DNA of 64,000 nt from Janthinobacterium sp. 67 (GTDB lineage Bacteria; Pseudomonadota; Gammaproteobacteria; Burkholderiales; Burkholderiaceae_D). The translations under genes and the position numbers were made by a program. This document shows, one piece after another, positions 46,260 through 54,353 of this stretch. The DNA is taken from contig NZ_PGES01000001.1 of NCBI RefSeq assembly GCF_002797895.1, forward strand, positions 5,456,001 through 5,520,000, read 5' to 3'. Under the pieces are notes generated by a model. The model ran no database searches, had not been told where the DNA came from, and worked only from the letters and a program-made list of their open reading frames with translations. Every line of letters begins with the position of its first letter. The stretch's first letter is position 1.

Positions 46260-46481
46260 TCACACGGGAGCGACGACCGTGATACGGATATCGCCCACGC
46301 TGACGACCTGGCCTGCGCGGATCTTGGCGGTCTTGCGCAATTCCTTCTTGCCATCGACCTTCACCACGCCGCTATCGACCATGACCTTGCCTGCGCCACC
46401 GCTGTCGCACAGGCCGACCAGCTTCAACAGCTGGTTCAGCTCGACGAACTCGGATGTTAAATCAAAGCTTACTTTTTGCAT
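46260..46481 (-). CDS. S4-domain RNA-binding protein (YbcJ-like)
   Basis: A 73-residue single S4 domain (LNQLLKLVGLCDSGGAGKVM, VDSGVVKVDGKKELRKTAKI, RAGQVVSVGDI), the same size as YbcJ-type proteins. S4 domains bind structured RNA, commonly rRNA or tRNA. No catalytic domain is attached. It stands alone between the DUF883-like gene and fumC on the same strand. Confidence 0.88.
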   Translation of the reverse strand: MQKVSFDLTSEFVELNQLLKLVGLCDSGGAGKVMVDSGVVKVDGKKELRKTAKIRAGQVVSVGDIRITVVAPV

Positions 46482-46575
46482 TGTATCCCTTATTGCAATG
46501 ATGTGTTTTCAACACTTGATGACGACCTCAACTAACTCGTAGTTTACCTGAAGCCGCCAGCAATGCAGGGGGAAG

Positions 46576-47970
46576 TCAGCTTTTGTTGGGCCGCGTCATC
46601 TCCAGCGGCACGATCCACGCACTGAATTGCTCTTCCGTCACAAAGCCCAGGGTCAGCGCCGCTTCCTTCAGGGTTGTGCCTTCGTGCTGGGCCTGTTTGG
46701 CGATTTGTGCCGCCTTGTCATAGCCGATGTGCGGCGCCAGCGCCGTGACCAGCATCAGGGAACGCTCCATCAGTTCGGCGATGCGCGCGCGGTTCGGCGC
46801 GATGCCGTGCGCACAATGCTCGTCGAAGCTGCGCATGCCGTCGCCCAGCAGGCGCGCGCTTTGCAGGAAGTTGTGTGCAATCAGGGGCTTGAAGACGTTC
46901 AGCTCGAAATTGCCCGAGGCGCCGCCCACCGTGATGGCCACGTCGTTGCCGAACACCTGGCAGCACAGCATGGTCAGCGCTTCGCACTGGGTAGGATTGA
47001 CCTTGCCCGGCATGATGGAGCTGCCCGGCTCGTTTTCAGGGATTGTGATTTCGCCGAGGCCGGAGCGGGGGCCGGACGCCATCCAGCGCACGTCGTTGGC
47101 GATTTTCATCAGGGCCGTGGCCAGTGTTTTCAGCGCGCCATGGGCCGCGACGAGGGCGTCGTGGGCGGCCAGGGCGGCAAACTTGTTGCTGGCCGACTCA
47201 AACGGCTGGCCCGTCAGGCGCGCCAGTTCTGCCGCGATGCGGCCGGCAAATTTCACGTGGGCATTCAAGCCCGTGCCAACGGCCGTGCCGCCGGCGGCCA
47301 GCTGCAGCAGCGGCGGCAACGATGCCGTGATGATGTGCTCGGCAAAGTCCAGCTGCGCCACGTAGCCGGAAAATTCCTGGCCCAGGGTCAGCGGCGTCGC
47401 ATCCTGCAAATGGGTGCGGCCGATCTTGACGATGTCGGCAAATTCCGTGGCCTTGGCGTCCAGGGTGGCGCGCAGCTGGCGCAGCGGCGGCAAGACCGTG
47501 TTGGCGACGGCCAGGGCGGCCGCCACGTGGATTGCGGTGGGAAAGATGTCGTTCGAGGACTGGCCCAGGTTGACGTCGTCGTTCGGGTGCAGCAGGCGCT
47601 CGGCGCCCCGCAAGCCACCGATCAGCTCGGAGCCGCGGTTGGCCAGCACTTCGTTCATGTTCATATTGCTTTGAGTACCCGAGCCCGTCTGCCAGACGGC
47701 CAGCGGGAATTCCGCGTCGTGCTTGCCTGCCAGCACTTCGTCGGCAGCCTGCGTGATGGCAACGGCTTTCTTGCCATCCAATAAGCCCAAGTCCAGGTTG
47801 ACGTGGGCGGCCGCGCGCTTGACGGTGGCCAGGGCGGCGATCAGTTCGGGCGGCATCTTTTCCGTGGAGATATGGAAGTGCTCGAGCGAGCGCTGCGTTT
47901 GCGCTCCCCACAGCCGGTCGGCGGGCACGTCGATCGGGCCGAAACTGTCGCGTTCGATTCTGCTACTCAT
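46576..47970 (-). CDS. fumC: Class II fumarate hydratase
   Basis: A 464-residue tetrameric, iron-independent fumarase that interconverts fumarate and malate in the citric acid cycle. Signatures include [58 protein letters not shown] and the fumarase/aspartase signature [13 protein letters not shown]. Length is standard. Start Met at 47970 has AAGGGA upstream and gives the family N-terminus [21 protein letters not shown]; the longer frame to 48066 is leader. Confidence 0.98.
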   Translation of the reverse strand: MSSRIERDSFGPIDVPADRLWGAQTQRSLEHFHISTEKMPPELIAALATVKRAAAHVNLDLGLLDGKKAVAITQAADEVLAGKHDAEFPLAVWQTGSGTQSNMNMNEVLANRGSELIGGLRGAERLLHPNDDVNLGQSSNDIFPTAIHVAAALAVANTVLPPLRQLRATLDAKATEFADIVKIGRTHLQDATPLTLGQEFSGYVAQLDFAEHIITASLPPLLQLAAGGTAVGTGLNAHVKFAGRIAAELARLTGQPFESASNKFAALAAHDALVAAHGALKTLATALMKIANDVRWMASGPRSGLGEITIPENEPGSSIMPGKVNPTQCEALTMLCCQVFGNDVAITVGGASGNFELNVFKPLIAHNFLQSARLLGDGMRSFDEHCAHGIAPNRARIAELMERSLMLVTALAPHIGYDKAAQIAKQAQHEGTTLKEAALTLGFVTEEQFSAWIVPLEMTRPNKS

Positions 47971-48142
47971 GGCATCCCTTTCATCGATAGAGGTGGATCG
48001 AGTGTACTCCAGGCGCCAAAAAGGCACAGGACGATGCTGTATTGCATCATTTTTGCCATGACCCATCTATATTTTTGCGATTTCCTGCCGTTAAAGACAG
48101 GCGAGTTCCCCTTATTTATCTTGTTATCAAAGCGATCAGTCC

Positions 48143-49276
48143 ATGCAGAGCAGCATCTTTTCCCGTTGGTCCCTGATCGCGTGCGCCGCCGCCAGCCTGG
48201 CTTTGCCGTCTGTGGCGGGCGCGGCCGAACTGGGCGAGATGGCGGTGCTGTCGCACGTGGGCCAGCCCCTGCTGGCCGAAATCGAATTGACGGCCCTGGC
48301 GCCCGACGAAGCCAGCGGGGTGGCCGTGCGCCTGGCCTCGTCCGATGTGTACCGGGGCGGCGGCATCGGCATGGACCCGGCCCTGCAAACCTTGACGATC
48401 AGCCCGCTGGAGCGTGGGGGACGCCACTATGTGCGCGTGAGCACCCGGCAGGCCATCCAGGCGGGGCATGTGCATTTGTATTTATTGCTGGGCAATGGCA
48501 ATGGCGCCGTCGTGCGCCTGGCTACCTTGTGGCTGACACCGGCGCCGCCCGCTGCCGTCAGTGCGCCACTCCGGCCCGCCGTTCCCGCGCCCGCGCCTGT
48601 CTCCACGCCTGTGCCGTTGCCACGCGCCGTACCCGTCGCGCCATCGCCCGACGCCGCCGCGCTGGCGGCCCGCGCCCGTGCCGAGGGCCTGGTGCGTCCG
48701 CCGCGCGTGTTCGTGCCGCCGCCCGCCATGCCCATGCAGATGGCTCCCGCGCCGCGTCCGCCGCGCCGCGCCACGGCGCCCGTGGCCGCTTGCGCGCCGC
48801 AAGCCGATATGGAGCAGGCGCAAGCATGTGTGGCGCTCGATGAGAAAAACACGGCCCTCAATGCCAGGCTTGGCGAACTGGAAGGCAAGCTCGGCGCTTT
48901 GCAAAAGGCGCTGGCGCTGCCTGCCGCCGCCGTCGCTGTAGCGCCAGTCGCCGCGCCCGCCGAGGCGCAGGCGCGGGCGCCCCATGCCAAGCCCAAGCCG
49001 CTGCACGCGGCGCCCGCCGCCGACAAGGAAAAGAAGGGGGGCGGCAACGGCATGCTGTGGCTCGGTCTCGGCACCCTGGTCTTCCTGCTGCTGACTGCCC
49101 TCATCGTGTATGTGGTGCGCAAGCGCAGGCAGGCGACGGGGCCGCGCGCACCGTCGAAATACTGGGTTCTGCTGCGCAAGCCGTTTGGCCGCAAGAAAAA
49201 AGATGTGCCCGTGCTGACGGAAGCCGTGGAAGAGGGCGCGGTGGCCGAAGCGGAGCCTGAGCCGTTCTCGCGTTGA
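48143..49276 (+). CDS. FimV-like envelope protein (short form)
   Basis: A 377-residue protein. A signal peptide (to about residue 27, AGAAE) precedes the FimV N-terminal domain (ELGEMAVLSHVGQPLLAEIE, LTALAPDE, RVSTRQAIQAGHVHLYLLLG). A long Ala/Pro-rich linker follows, then a short coiled coil (DEKNTALNARLGELEGKLGA) and one membrane helix (about 308-330, LWLGLGTLVFLLLTALIVYVV). A short basic and acidic cytoplasmic tail ends the protein. Full FimV/HubP proteins carry TPR repeats and are two to three times longer; here those repeats are missing. A polar-landmark or pilus-related role is plausible. Confidence 0.78.
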   Translation: MQSSIFSRWSLIACAAASLALPSVAGAAELGEMAVLSHVGQPLLAEIELTALAPDEASGVAVRLASSDVYRGGGIGMDPALQTLTISPLERGGRHYVRVSTRQAIQAGHVHLYLLLGNGNGAVVRLATLWLTPAPPAAVSAPLRPAVPAPAPVSTPVPLPRAVPVAPSPDAAALAARARAEGLVRPPRVFVPPPAMPMQMAPAPRPPRRATAPVAACAPQADMEQAQACVALDEKNTALNARLGELEGKLGALQKALALPAAAVAVAPVAAPAEAQARAPHAKPKPLHAAPAADKEKKGGGNGMLWLGLGTLVFLLLTALIVYVVRKRRQATGPRAPSKYWVLLRKPFGRKKKDVPVLTEAVEEGAVAEAEPEPFSR

Positions 49277-49342
49277 CGAGGTGGCAAATCCAGGCCGAAA
49301 TTTGATGTAAAAAAAGATATTGAAAAAATACAGGAAAACGCC

Positions 49343-49366
49343 GGCCAATCGCGTTGCCTTTTTTTT
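49343..49366 (+). terminator. Probable terminator after the fimV-like gene
   Basis: GGCCAATCGCGTTGCC forms a short stem with one bulged C and a TCGCG loop, followed by eight T. It is imperfect, but the T run is long. Confidence 0.5.
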
Positions 49367-49377
49367 AAAGATGGTGA

Positions 49378-49675
49378 TATGATGAATTCAGTGGACTTGC
49401 TCTACGACAAAACAGCCCCAGCCTGGCGCAGCCACCAACGATAGTGTGGCGCGGCAAACAGGTGTAGCGTTGCATAAACGCCTGGGTCTGGAAGCGGTTC
49501 GCGATGCCAACGATGTGCTCGCGAACGCCGGATGCAACCGGCAGCGAGGCGACGCCAGGAGATACCTGGGGCTCGCCTTCCACATTCCCCTCCTTGCTTC
49601 CCGGGCGCCGCAGATGGCGCGCTCGCTGCGAAGGCGGCAGATGTAAAAAAAGCACCCTCGGGTGCTTTTGTGTTT
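49378..49675 (+). ncRNA. Candidate structured small RNA in a 415-base intergenic gap
   Basis: No convincing gene lies between the fimV-like and fliT-like genes, yet the sequence is rich in local stems. GTTCGCGA/TCGCGAAC is at 49497-49504 and 49519-49526. A nested GGCGA..CCAGG/CCTGG..TCGCC hairpin is at 49548-49577. An intrinsic terminator is at 49645-49669. A possible promoter is TTGCCT (49354) with TATGAT (49378) at 18 bases. This would give a transcript of roughly 285 bases on the plus strand. A 21-codon frame (MMNSVDLLYDKTAPAWRSHQ, starting 49380) is also inside. The strand and the existence of the RNA are inference. Confidence 0.35.
49645..49669. terminator. Rho-independent terminator, mainly for the fliT-like gene
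   Basis: AGCACC and GGTGCT with a CTCG loop are flanked by seven A on the left and TTTT on the right. Read on the minus strand it has a seven-T tail 23 bases beyond the fliT-like stop. On the plus strand it could end the candidate RNA. Confidence 0.8.
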
Positions 49676-49691
49676 TCTGGCGCGGCAAGTT

Positions 49692-49988
49692 TCACATGCG
49701 TGCGCGCGCACCTTGCATGGCGTTCGGCAGCTGCGTCATCCACGGTTCCGTGATGGCGCGGATTTCGCGGTCATTGGCCAGGATTTGCTTGAGCAAGTCA
49801 ATCTTGCGCAGGCGCGAGGCGCCGGCCAGGGCAGGGGCCTTGCCCGTCATGGTCGCGCTGGCGGCGCTGGCGCACTGGTTTTCCAGGGTATCCAGGCCAT
49901 CCCAGTCGCTCGAACGTGCGGCCACGACCATTTTATTGGTCATTCCTGCAATATTTTCGTACATCGAAAGAACGTCGTTGGAGGTCAT
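49692..49988 (-). CDS. FliT-like flagellar export chaperone
   Basis: A 98-residue all-helical protein resembling betaproteobacterial FliT: VLSMYENIAGMTNKMVVAAR, SSDWDGLDTLENQCASAASA and the C-terminal RKIDLLKQILANDREIRAIT, EPWMTQL. FliT binds the filament cap protein FliD and the FlhDC regulator in enterobacteria. No other flagellar gene is in this window, so assignment rests on the sequence pattern alone. ATG 49988 was preferred to GTG 49994. A terminator follows on the minus strand. Confidence 0.75.
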   Translation of the reverse strand: MTSNDVLSMYENIAGMTNKMVVAARSSDWDGLDTLENQCASAASATMTGKAPALAGASRLRKIDLLKQILANDREIRAITEPWMTQLPNAMQGARARM

Positions 49989-50165
49989 GAGCACACCCGT
50001 AACTAGTGAATGGATTACCGCTTGTCAAGATTAACGGCAGGTCCAGCAGGAACTTGAGGGTGTTTTTGAAAAAAAATGAAAATAATTTAGATGATTGCCT
50101 GCCTGCTGCCGGAATCGCCCGCCAAGCCGCATGGATGCAGGGGGAGAATTCCGGCAGCGGCGGAC

Positions 50166-50993
50166 TTATTTGACGAGTTCTTCCAGTCCCGCGCTCAGTT
50201 CGGCCGGCGGCGGCATCTTGTCGATCAGTACCGAGGGCGGCAAACCGAGCGCTTCGGCCACGTCGCCGGGGTAGCAGGCGATGATTTCTTCATTGCTCAG
50301 TGCGTTCTCCTCGATGCGGGCGCGCCAGGCGGCCAGGTGGATGATGGCGGCCAGGCGATTCAACGGTGTCTTGGCCAGCGGATCGGGAAAGGCGGCGATG
50401 GCGTCGGCAAAGGCGGCGGGGAACTTCCAGCGGCGCGCCAGTTCGGCGCCCACCTGCGCATAGTCATAGCCCAGCGACACCCGCTCGGCGTCGAGCCGGC
50501 GCGCGTCGAGCGGCGGGGCGATCTTGTCGAGCTGCATGGCTTGCTCGGGCATGGCGGCATGGATCACCAGTTGACCGATCGCATGCATCATGCCGACCGT
50601 GAACGCCAGGTCCTGGTTGTCGCCCGTCTGTCTGGCGATCCAGCGGGCCGACACGGCGCTGTGCAGGCTGTAGCGCCAGAACTGGGGCAGGTTCAGCCCG
50701 GGCACGGTCTTGTAGCCGCTGACCAGGCCCGAACTGATGACGAGCGTGCGCACGGTTACAAAGCCGAGCATCAGCACGGCGTCTTCCACCGTGCCGATGC
50801 TGCGCGAGACGTGGTAATACGCCGAGTTTGCCAAGCGCAGCAGCTTGGCGCTCAAGGCCGGGTCCGCTCCCAGCTGGCGCGCGATGTCTTCGGTGGAGCT
50901 GGCGGGGTTGTCGAAACTGCGCACCAGTTCATCGACGATCTTCGGGGCGGCAGGCAGGGCGTGGGGTTGCTGGAACAGCGCTTCCAGTTGCAT
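50166..50993 (-). CDS. HDOD-domain signalling protein
   Basis: A 275-residue protein built around an HDOD domain (about 10-210: LPAAPKIVDELVRSFDNPAS, LSAKLLRLANSAYYHVSRSI, AVLMLGFVTVRTLVISSGL, FTVGMMHAIGQLVIHAAMPE). HDOD proteins resemble HD-GYP phosphodiesterases but usually lack the catalytic residues and act as scaffolds in motility, stress or cyclic-di-GMP networks. No other domain is attached. Met at 50993 follows AAGGAGA; the longer frame to 51062 has no ribosome site. Confidence 0.88.
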   Translation of the reverse strand: MQLEALFQQPHALPAAPKIVDELVRSFDNPASSTEDIARQLGADPALSAKLLRLANSAYYHVSRSIGTVEDAVLMLGFVTVRTLVISSGLVSGYKTVPGLNLPQFWRYSLHSAVSARWIARQTGDNQDLAFTVGMMHAIGQLVIHAAMPEQAMQLDKIAPPLDARRLDAERVSLGYDYAQVGAELARRWKFPAAFADAIAAFPDPLAKTPLNRLAAIIHLAAWRARIEENALSNEEIIACYPGDVAEALGLPPSVLIDKMPPPAELSAGLEELVK

Positions 50994-51131
50994 GGCAATC
51001 TCCTTGGCGTTCGCGCGGCATGGGGTCGTGAAACTATATGCCGATTTTTTATGCGCATGCAAAAAAATTGCGGGATGCTCTTTTCATGGGAAACAGGCTA
51101 TGATTTTGACTATTCCATCGAAAGGATCGCC

Positions 51132-53207
51132 ATGCACGGTTTGTGTTTTTCCTGGGCCCGGACGCCAGTCCAGGCTGCCATCGTCCTCGCCCTGGCCGGC
51201 GTCTCGCTGATCGGTTTGCCGGTCCAGGCGCATGGCCAGCAAGCGGCGGCCGCCGCGGTGCCTGCTGTCCCCGCTGCCGCCACGGTCTTGCCCGGCGACG
51301 ATTTCTACGATTATGTGAATGGCGACTGGCTGCGCAATACGGAGATTCCCGCCGACCGCAGCAGTTGGGGCTCGTTTGCCATCCTCGCCAACGCCACCAA
51401 CGAGCGCATCATTGCCCTCGTCGAAGGCCTGGCGGCGGCGCCGCAGGCCGATGCCTCCGCGCGCCAGGTCAGCGATTTTTACCGTTCCTGGATGGATGAA
51501 TCGGCTATCGAAGCGAAAGGCTGGGCGCCGATCAAGCCGCTGCTGAAGAAGATCGATGGCATACGCGACCAGGCGGGACTGGCCCGCGCGCTGGGCGAAA
51601 GTCTGCGCGCCGATGTCGATCCGCTCAATGCCACCAATTTTTATACGGAAAATCTGTTCGGCCTGTGGGTGGCGCAAGACTTGAACGACACCACGCGCAA
51701 TGTGGCTTATCTGCTGCAGGGCGGACTGGGCTTGCCCGACCGCGCCTTTTACCAGAGCGACAGCGCCCGCATGCAGAGCTTGCGCGCGGGCTACCAGGCG
51801 CATATCGCCGCCATGCTCAAGCAGGCAGGCTACAGCGATGCGCCGGCCCGCGCCGCGCGCGTGTTTGCGCTCGAGCAGCAAATTGCCGCCAGCCACGCCA
51901 GCCGCGAGGATTCGGCCGATGTCGCCAAGGGCAATAATGCGTGGCGCGCCGCCGACTTCGCCAGCAAGGCGCCCGGCCTGGACTGGAAAACCTTCTTCCA
52001 GTCGGCCGGCCTCGGCAAGCAGGCGGATTTCATCGTCTGGCATCCGACGGCCATGACGGGCAGCGCGGCCCTGGTAGGTAGCGTGCCGCTGGCCACGTGG
52101 AAGGATTTCCTGGCCTTCCACGCGATCAACCATTTCAGCACGACCTTGCCGAAGGCGGCCGCCGACCAGCGCTTTGCCTTCTATGGCAGCGCCCTGAGCG
52201 GCACGCCGCAGCAGTCGCTGCGCAGCAAGCGCGCGCTGGCCGCGACGAATGCGGCCTTGAGCGACGCCGTCGGCAAGCTGTATGTGGAGCGCTATTTCCC
52301 GCCTGAATCGAAAGCGCGCGTGCAAGACATGGTGACGAATATCGTCGCCGCCTTCTCGCGCCGCATCGACAAGCTGGACTGGATGGCGCCGGCTACCAAG
52401 GCGCAGGCGCAGGAAAAACTCAAGACCCTGTACGTGGGCGTCGGCTATCCGGAGCGCTGGGAAAATTATGCGGGCTTGCGCGTCGTGCGCGGCGATGCGC
52501 TGGGCAATGTGCAGCGGGCGGAACAGTTCCATTACCGGCAGGAACTGGCCAAGCTGGGCCAGTCTCCCGACCGCAAGGCCTGGGCCATGCCGGCGCAGCT
52601 GGTCAATGCCGTCAACCTGCCGCTGCAAAATGCGCTGAATTTCCCGGCCGCCATCCTGCAGCCGCCGTTCTTCGATCCGACAGCGTCCGACGCGGCCAAC
52701 TATGGCGGCATCGGCGCCACCATCGGCCACGAGATCAGCCACAGTTTTGACGACCAGGGCGCCCAGTTCGACGCCCAGGGCAAGCTGCGCGACTGGTGGA
52801 CGCCGGCCGACCTGGCGCATTTCCAGGCAGCCTCGAAGCAATTGGTGGCGCAGTTCGCGGCCTACAAGCCGTTCCCCGACCTGGCCGTGAATGGCCAGCT
52901 GACCCTGAGCGAAAACCTGGCCGACCTGGCCGGCGTGGCGGCCGCGCATGACGCGTTCACCCTGTCGCAGCAGGGCAAGCCGGCGCAGCCGGGCGCGGAC
53001 CGTGATTTCTTCATCGGCTACGGCGTCAGCTGGCGCAGCAAGGCGCGCGAAGCGGCGGCGCGCCAGCAAATCCTCACGGATGGCCACGCGCCGGCGCAAT
53101 ACCGCGCCGCCACCGTGCGCAACCTCGACGCCTGGTACCCGGCCTTCGACGTCAAGCCGGGGCAGCAGCTGTACCTGGCGCCGGAACAGCGCGTGCGCGT
53201 CTGGTAG
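51132..53207 (+). CDS. M13-family zinc metallopeptidase (neprilysin/PepO type)
   Basis: A 691-residue secreted peptidase. The signal peptide reaches about residue 38 (LPVQAHGQQ). The N-terminal M13 domain starts GDDFYDYVNGDWLRNTEIPA. The catalytic domain carries zinc motif HEISH (His533, Glu534, His537) in GHEISHSFDDQGAQFDAQGK, the third ligand region ENLADLAG (Glu594), and the C-terminal motif PAFDVKPGQQLYLAPEQRV ending in RVW. Length matches the family. It would cleave peptides in the periplasm or outside the cell. AAAGGA precedes the ATG. The longer in-frame extension is antisense to the HDOD gene and not real. Confidence 0.94.
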   Translation: MHGLCFSWARTPVQAAIVLALAGVSLIGLPVQAHGQQAAAAAVPAVPAAATVLPGDDFYDYVNGDWLRNTEIPADRSSWGSFAILANATNERIIALVEGLAAAPQADASARQVSDFYRSWMDESAIEAKGWAPIKPLLKKIDGIRDQAGLARALGESLRADVDPLNATNFYTENLFGLWVAQDLNDTTRNVAYLLQGGLGLPDRAFYQSDSARMQSLRAGYQAHIAAMLKQAGYSDAPARAARVFALEQQIAASHASREDSADVAKGNNAWRAADFASKAPGLDWKTFFQSAGLGKQADFIVWHPTAMTGSAALVGSVPLATWKDFLAFHAINHFSTTLPKAAADQRFAFYGSALSGTPQQSLRSKRALAATNAALSDAVGKLYVERYFPPESKARVQDMVTNIVAAFSRRIDKLDWMAPATKAQAQEKLKTLYVGVGYPERWENYAGLRVVRGDALGNVQRAEQFHYRQELAKLGQSPDRKAWAMPAQLVNAVNLPLQNALNFPAAILQPPFFDPTASDAANYGGIGATIGHEISHSFDDQGAQFDAQGKLRDWWTPADLAHFQAASKQLVAQFAAYKPFPDLAVNGQLTLSENLADLAGVAAAHDAFTLSQQGKPAQPGADRDFFIGYGVSWRSKAREAAARQQILTDGHAPAQYRAATVRNLDAWYPAFDVKPGQQLYLAPEQRVRVW

Positions 53208-53277
53208 CAGATGTGGACGGTGCCGGCACGCAGCGCGCCGGCACCGTAAAATGGCGGAACATATCGACAGGACCGCC

Positions 53278-53922
53278 ATGAAGCCGACCCCACCGCAAGA
53301 CCCGCAAGACCCCATCCACGCCATCACCGGGCGCACCCTGGCCCATTACGACGCCAGCGCCGAGCAGTTTTTCGAAGGCACGCGCGACCACGACGTCAGC
53401 CAGAACATCAGCGCGCTGCTGAATGCCATCGGCAAGCCGGCGCCTTTGGCGATCCTCGACCTCGGTTGCGGCCCCGGCCGCGACCTGAAAGCGTTCACGG
53501 CCATGGGTCACCACGCCACCGGCGTCGATGGCAGCGCCCGCTTCGTCGAGATGGCGCGCGCCTACAGCGGCTGCACCGTGTGGCAGCAGGATTTCGTCGA
53601 CCTCGACTTGCCAGCCGCGCACTTCGACGGCGTGTTCGCCAATGCCGTGCTGTTCCACGTGCCCAGCGCCGTCCTGCCCGGCGTGCTGCGCGCCTTGTAC
53701 GCGTGCCTGAAGGAGGGCGGCGTGCTGTTCAGCTCGAACCCGCGCGGACACAACCAGGAAGGCTGGAACGGCGCGCGCTACGGCAGCTACCACGACGAAG
53801 CGACATGGGCCGCGTACGTGCAGGCGGCCGGTTTCAGCCTGGTCGAGCAGTATTACCGTCCGTCCGGCCTGCCGCGCGAGCAGCAGCCGTGGCTGGCGAC
53901 GGTATGGCGCAAAGCGGGCTGA
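53278..53922 (+). CDS. SAM-dependent class I methyltransferase
   Basis: A 214-residue Rossmann-fold methyltransferase. Motif I is ILDLGCGPGRDLKAF at about 61-75; GVDGSARFVEMARAY is motif II; DGVFANAVLFHVPSAVLPGV and LKEGGVLFSSNPRG complete the core. N-terminal HYDASAEQFFEGTRDHDVSQ is common in small-molecule methyltransferases of this group. Substrate unknown. ATG 53278 is supported by AGGA at six bases; an in-frame ATG at 53251 has no ribosome site. Confidence 0.88.
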   Translation: MKPTPPQDPQDPIHAITGRTLAHYDASAEQFFEGTRDHDVSQNISALLNAIGKPAPLAILDLGCGPGRDLKAFTAMGHHATGVDGSARFVEMARAYSGCTVWQQDFVDLDLPAAHFDGVFANAVLFHVPSAVLPGVLRALYACLKEGGVLFSSNPRGHNQEGWNGARYGSYHDEATWAAYVQAAGFSLVEQYYRPSGLPREQQPWLATVWRKAG

Positions 53923-54097
53923 TTTCGCGTAATTAGCTGATTTTTGGCATGTGTTAGGGACCGTACATAGTTTTTGCAACCTCAAGCGTAGTATGGACAC
54001 ATCGACACGCAGCAAGCAGTTTGCAACGGCGTGTGAGCCGCAGTACCGGCCCTTCGGGGCAGGACAACAGATGTACCAACTACAGTGAGGATTTATC

Positions 54098-54283
54098 ATG
54101 AACAAAGATCAAGTCGAAGGTAAACTGAAGGAAGTCGGCGGTAAAATCCAGGAAGCCGCTGGCAAAGTCGTCGGCAGCGAAGAACAGCAAGCCAAGGGCC
54201 TGGCAAACCAGGTCGAAGGCAAAGTGCAAAAGAAAGTGGGCGATGTGAAAGACGCGGTGGAAACCGTCACGCGCAAGCCGTAA
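54098..54283 (+). CDS. CsbD-family stress protein
   Basis: A 61-residue hydrophilic protein consisting of a CsbD domain (MNKDQVEGKLKEVGGKIQEA, GKVVGSEEQQAKGLANQVEG), rich in Lys, Glu, Gly and Val. CsbD proteins are abundant general-stress proteins of unknown mechanism. It is monocistronic with a GTGAGGA leader and a strong terminator. The 175-base upstream gap probably holds a stress promoter that I cannot identify. Confidence 0.92.
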   Translation: MNKDQVEGKLKEVGGKIQEAAGKVVGSEEQQAKGLANQVEGKVQKKVGDVKDAVETVTRKP

Positions 54284-54301
54284 TCTGACGCACGCATAAA
54301 A

Positions 54302-54337
54302 AAAACCGCCGCCTGTCGCAAGACAGGCGGCGGTTTT
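54302..54337. terminator. Bidirectional rho-independent terminator (csbD / DPP-IV)
   Basis: AAAACCGCCGCCTGTC (54302-54317) and GACAGGCGGCGGTTTT (54322-54337) form a perfect 16-base stem closed by a GCAA (GNRA-type) tetraloop. It lies between two convergent genes and can end both. Confidence 0.92.
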
Positions 54338-54353
54338 CATTTGCGGGCGCGCT

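Noticed and set aside
49402-49743. 113-codon minus-strand frame in the fimV-fliT gap (contains TKAPEGAFFTSAAFAASAPS)
   Set aside because: It reads through a terminator hairpin and into fliT in another frame, has no ribosome site, and looks like translated structured RNA or spacer.
50091-51131. N-terminal extension of the M13 peptidase frame over the HDOD gene
   Set aside because: It is antisense to a well-supported HDOD gene, and a signal peptide begins exactly at the ATG at 51132.
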